A DNA stretch of 5,710 nt from CAG-582 sp964636965 (lineage in GTDB: Bacteria > Bacillota_I > Bacilli_A > RF39 > UBA660), in contig CAZWST010000060.1 of NCBI GenBank assembly GCA_964636965.1, forward strand, positions 1 to 5,710, read 5' to 3'. Below the pieces are notes generated by a model, which saw nothing but the letters and a program-made list of their open reading frames with translations, did not search any database and was not told where the DNA came from. Made by a program: the position numbers and the translations under genes. The stretch's first letter is position 1; each line of letters begins with the position of its first letter. Shown piece by piece: positions 5,661 through 5,710 of the stretch.

Positions 5661-5710
5661 TGGCGCCCAATGTAGGACTCGAACCTACGACCTAACGGTT
5701 AACAGCCGTG
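5661..5710 (-). tRNA. tRNA-Asn(GUU), 3' part, cut by the window edge
   Basis: The minus strand reads from the anticodon arm to the 3' end. The anticodon loop CTGTTAA (5705-5699) has anticodon GTT at 5703-5701. The T arm is GTAGG-TTCGAGT-CCTAC (5688-5672). The 3' acceptor strand is ATTGGGC (5671-5665), the discriminator is G, as usual for Asn, and CCA is encoded (5663-5661). The 5' acceptor and D arm lie beyond the window. The anticodon stem has four good pairs, but the outermost position (C at 5710, T at 5694) would be a C-U mismatch. Confidence 0.95.

Noticed and set aside
5661..5710. tRNA-Asn 3' end as an integration (att) site
   Set aside because: No repeat of the tRNA 3' end, no integrase and no phage gene occur in the window, and the tRNA is followed directly by its own terminator.

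Overview
The window is AT-rich, with short intergenic gaps, consensus-like sigma-A promoters with 17-bp spacers, Shine-Dalgarno sites before most genes and U-tract terminators. This points to a low-GC Gram-positive lineage (Bacillota/Mycoplasmatota type, plausibly an uncultured gut Bacilli-like organism). The species cannot be named from the sequence. All seven protein genes and the tRNA lie on the minus strand, so transcription runs from the right edge to the left. All seven stop codons are TAA or TAG.

From right to left: (1) the 3' part of a tRNA-Asn(GUU) gene with its own hairpin terminator. (2) A two-gene operon with a good promoter, encoding a 339-residue protein without signal peptide (helical N-terminal half, acidic linker, C-terminal LysM-like domain), then an 83-residue unassigned protein. 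It ends at a hairpin that overlaps the second gene's stop codon. (3) A single gene with its own promoter and terminator, for a membrane-anchored or secreted protein with a C-terminal glucosaminidase/lysozyme-like domain, probably a peptidoglycan hydrolase. (4) A tightly packed glycolytic operon, pgk-tpiA-HD protein, with 2-nt gaps between genes. Its promoter -35 box sits in the loop of the preceding terminator. (5) ntdP, a nucleoside tri-/diphosphate phosphatase of the DUF402 family, 62 nt further on with a possible promoter of its own.

The right half concerns the cell envelope (wall hydrolase, LysM-like protein). The left half is central metabolism: phosphoglycerate kinase and triose-phosphate isomerase, followed by two putative phosphohydrolases. 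No mobile element, CRISPR array, integrase or phage module is visible. The most unusual points are the divergent triose-phosphate isomerase (short, phosphate-loop glycines replaced by serines), the HD-fold protein coupled to it whose HD motif reads Met-Asp, the apparently cytoplasmic LysM-like protein with its small partner, and promoter elements nested in a terminator and in a dyad. The window looks like an ordinary core region of a poorly characterised lineage. I see no clear evidence of a new multi-gene system.
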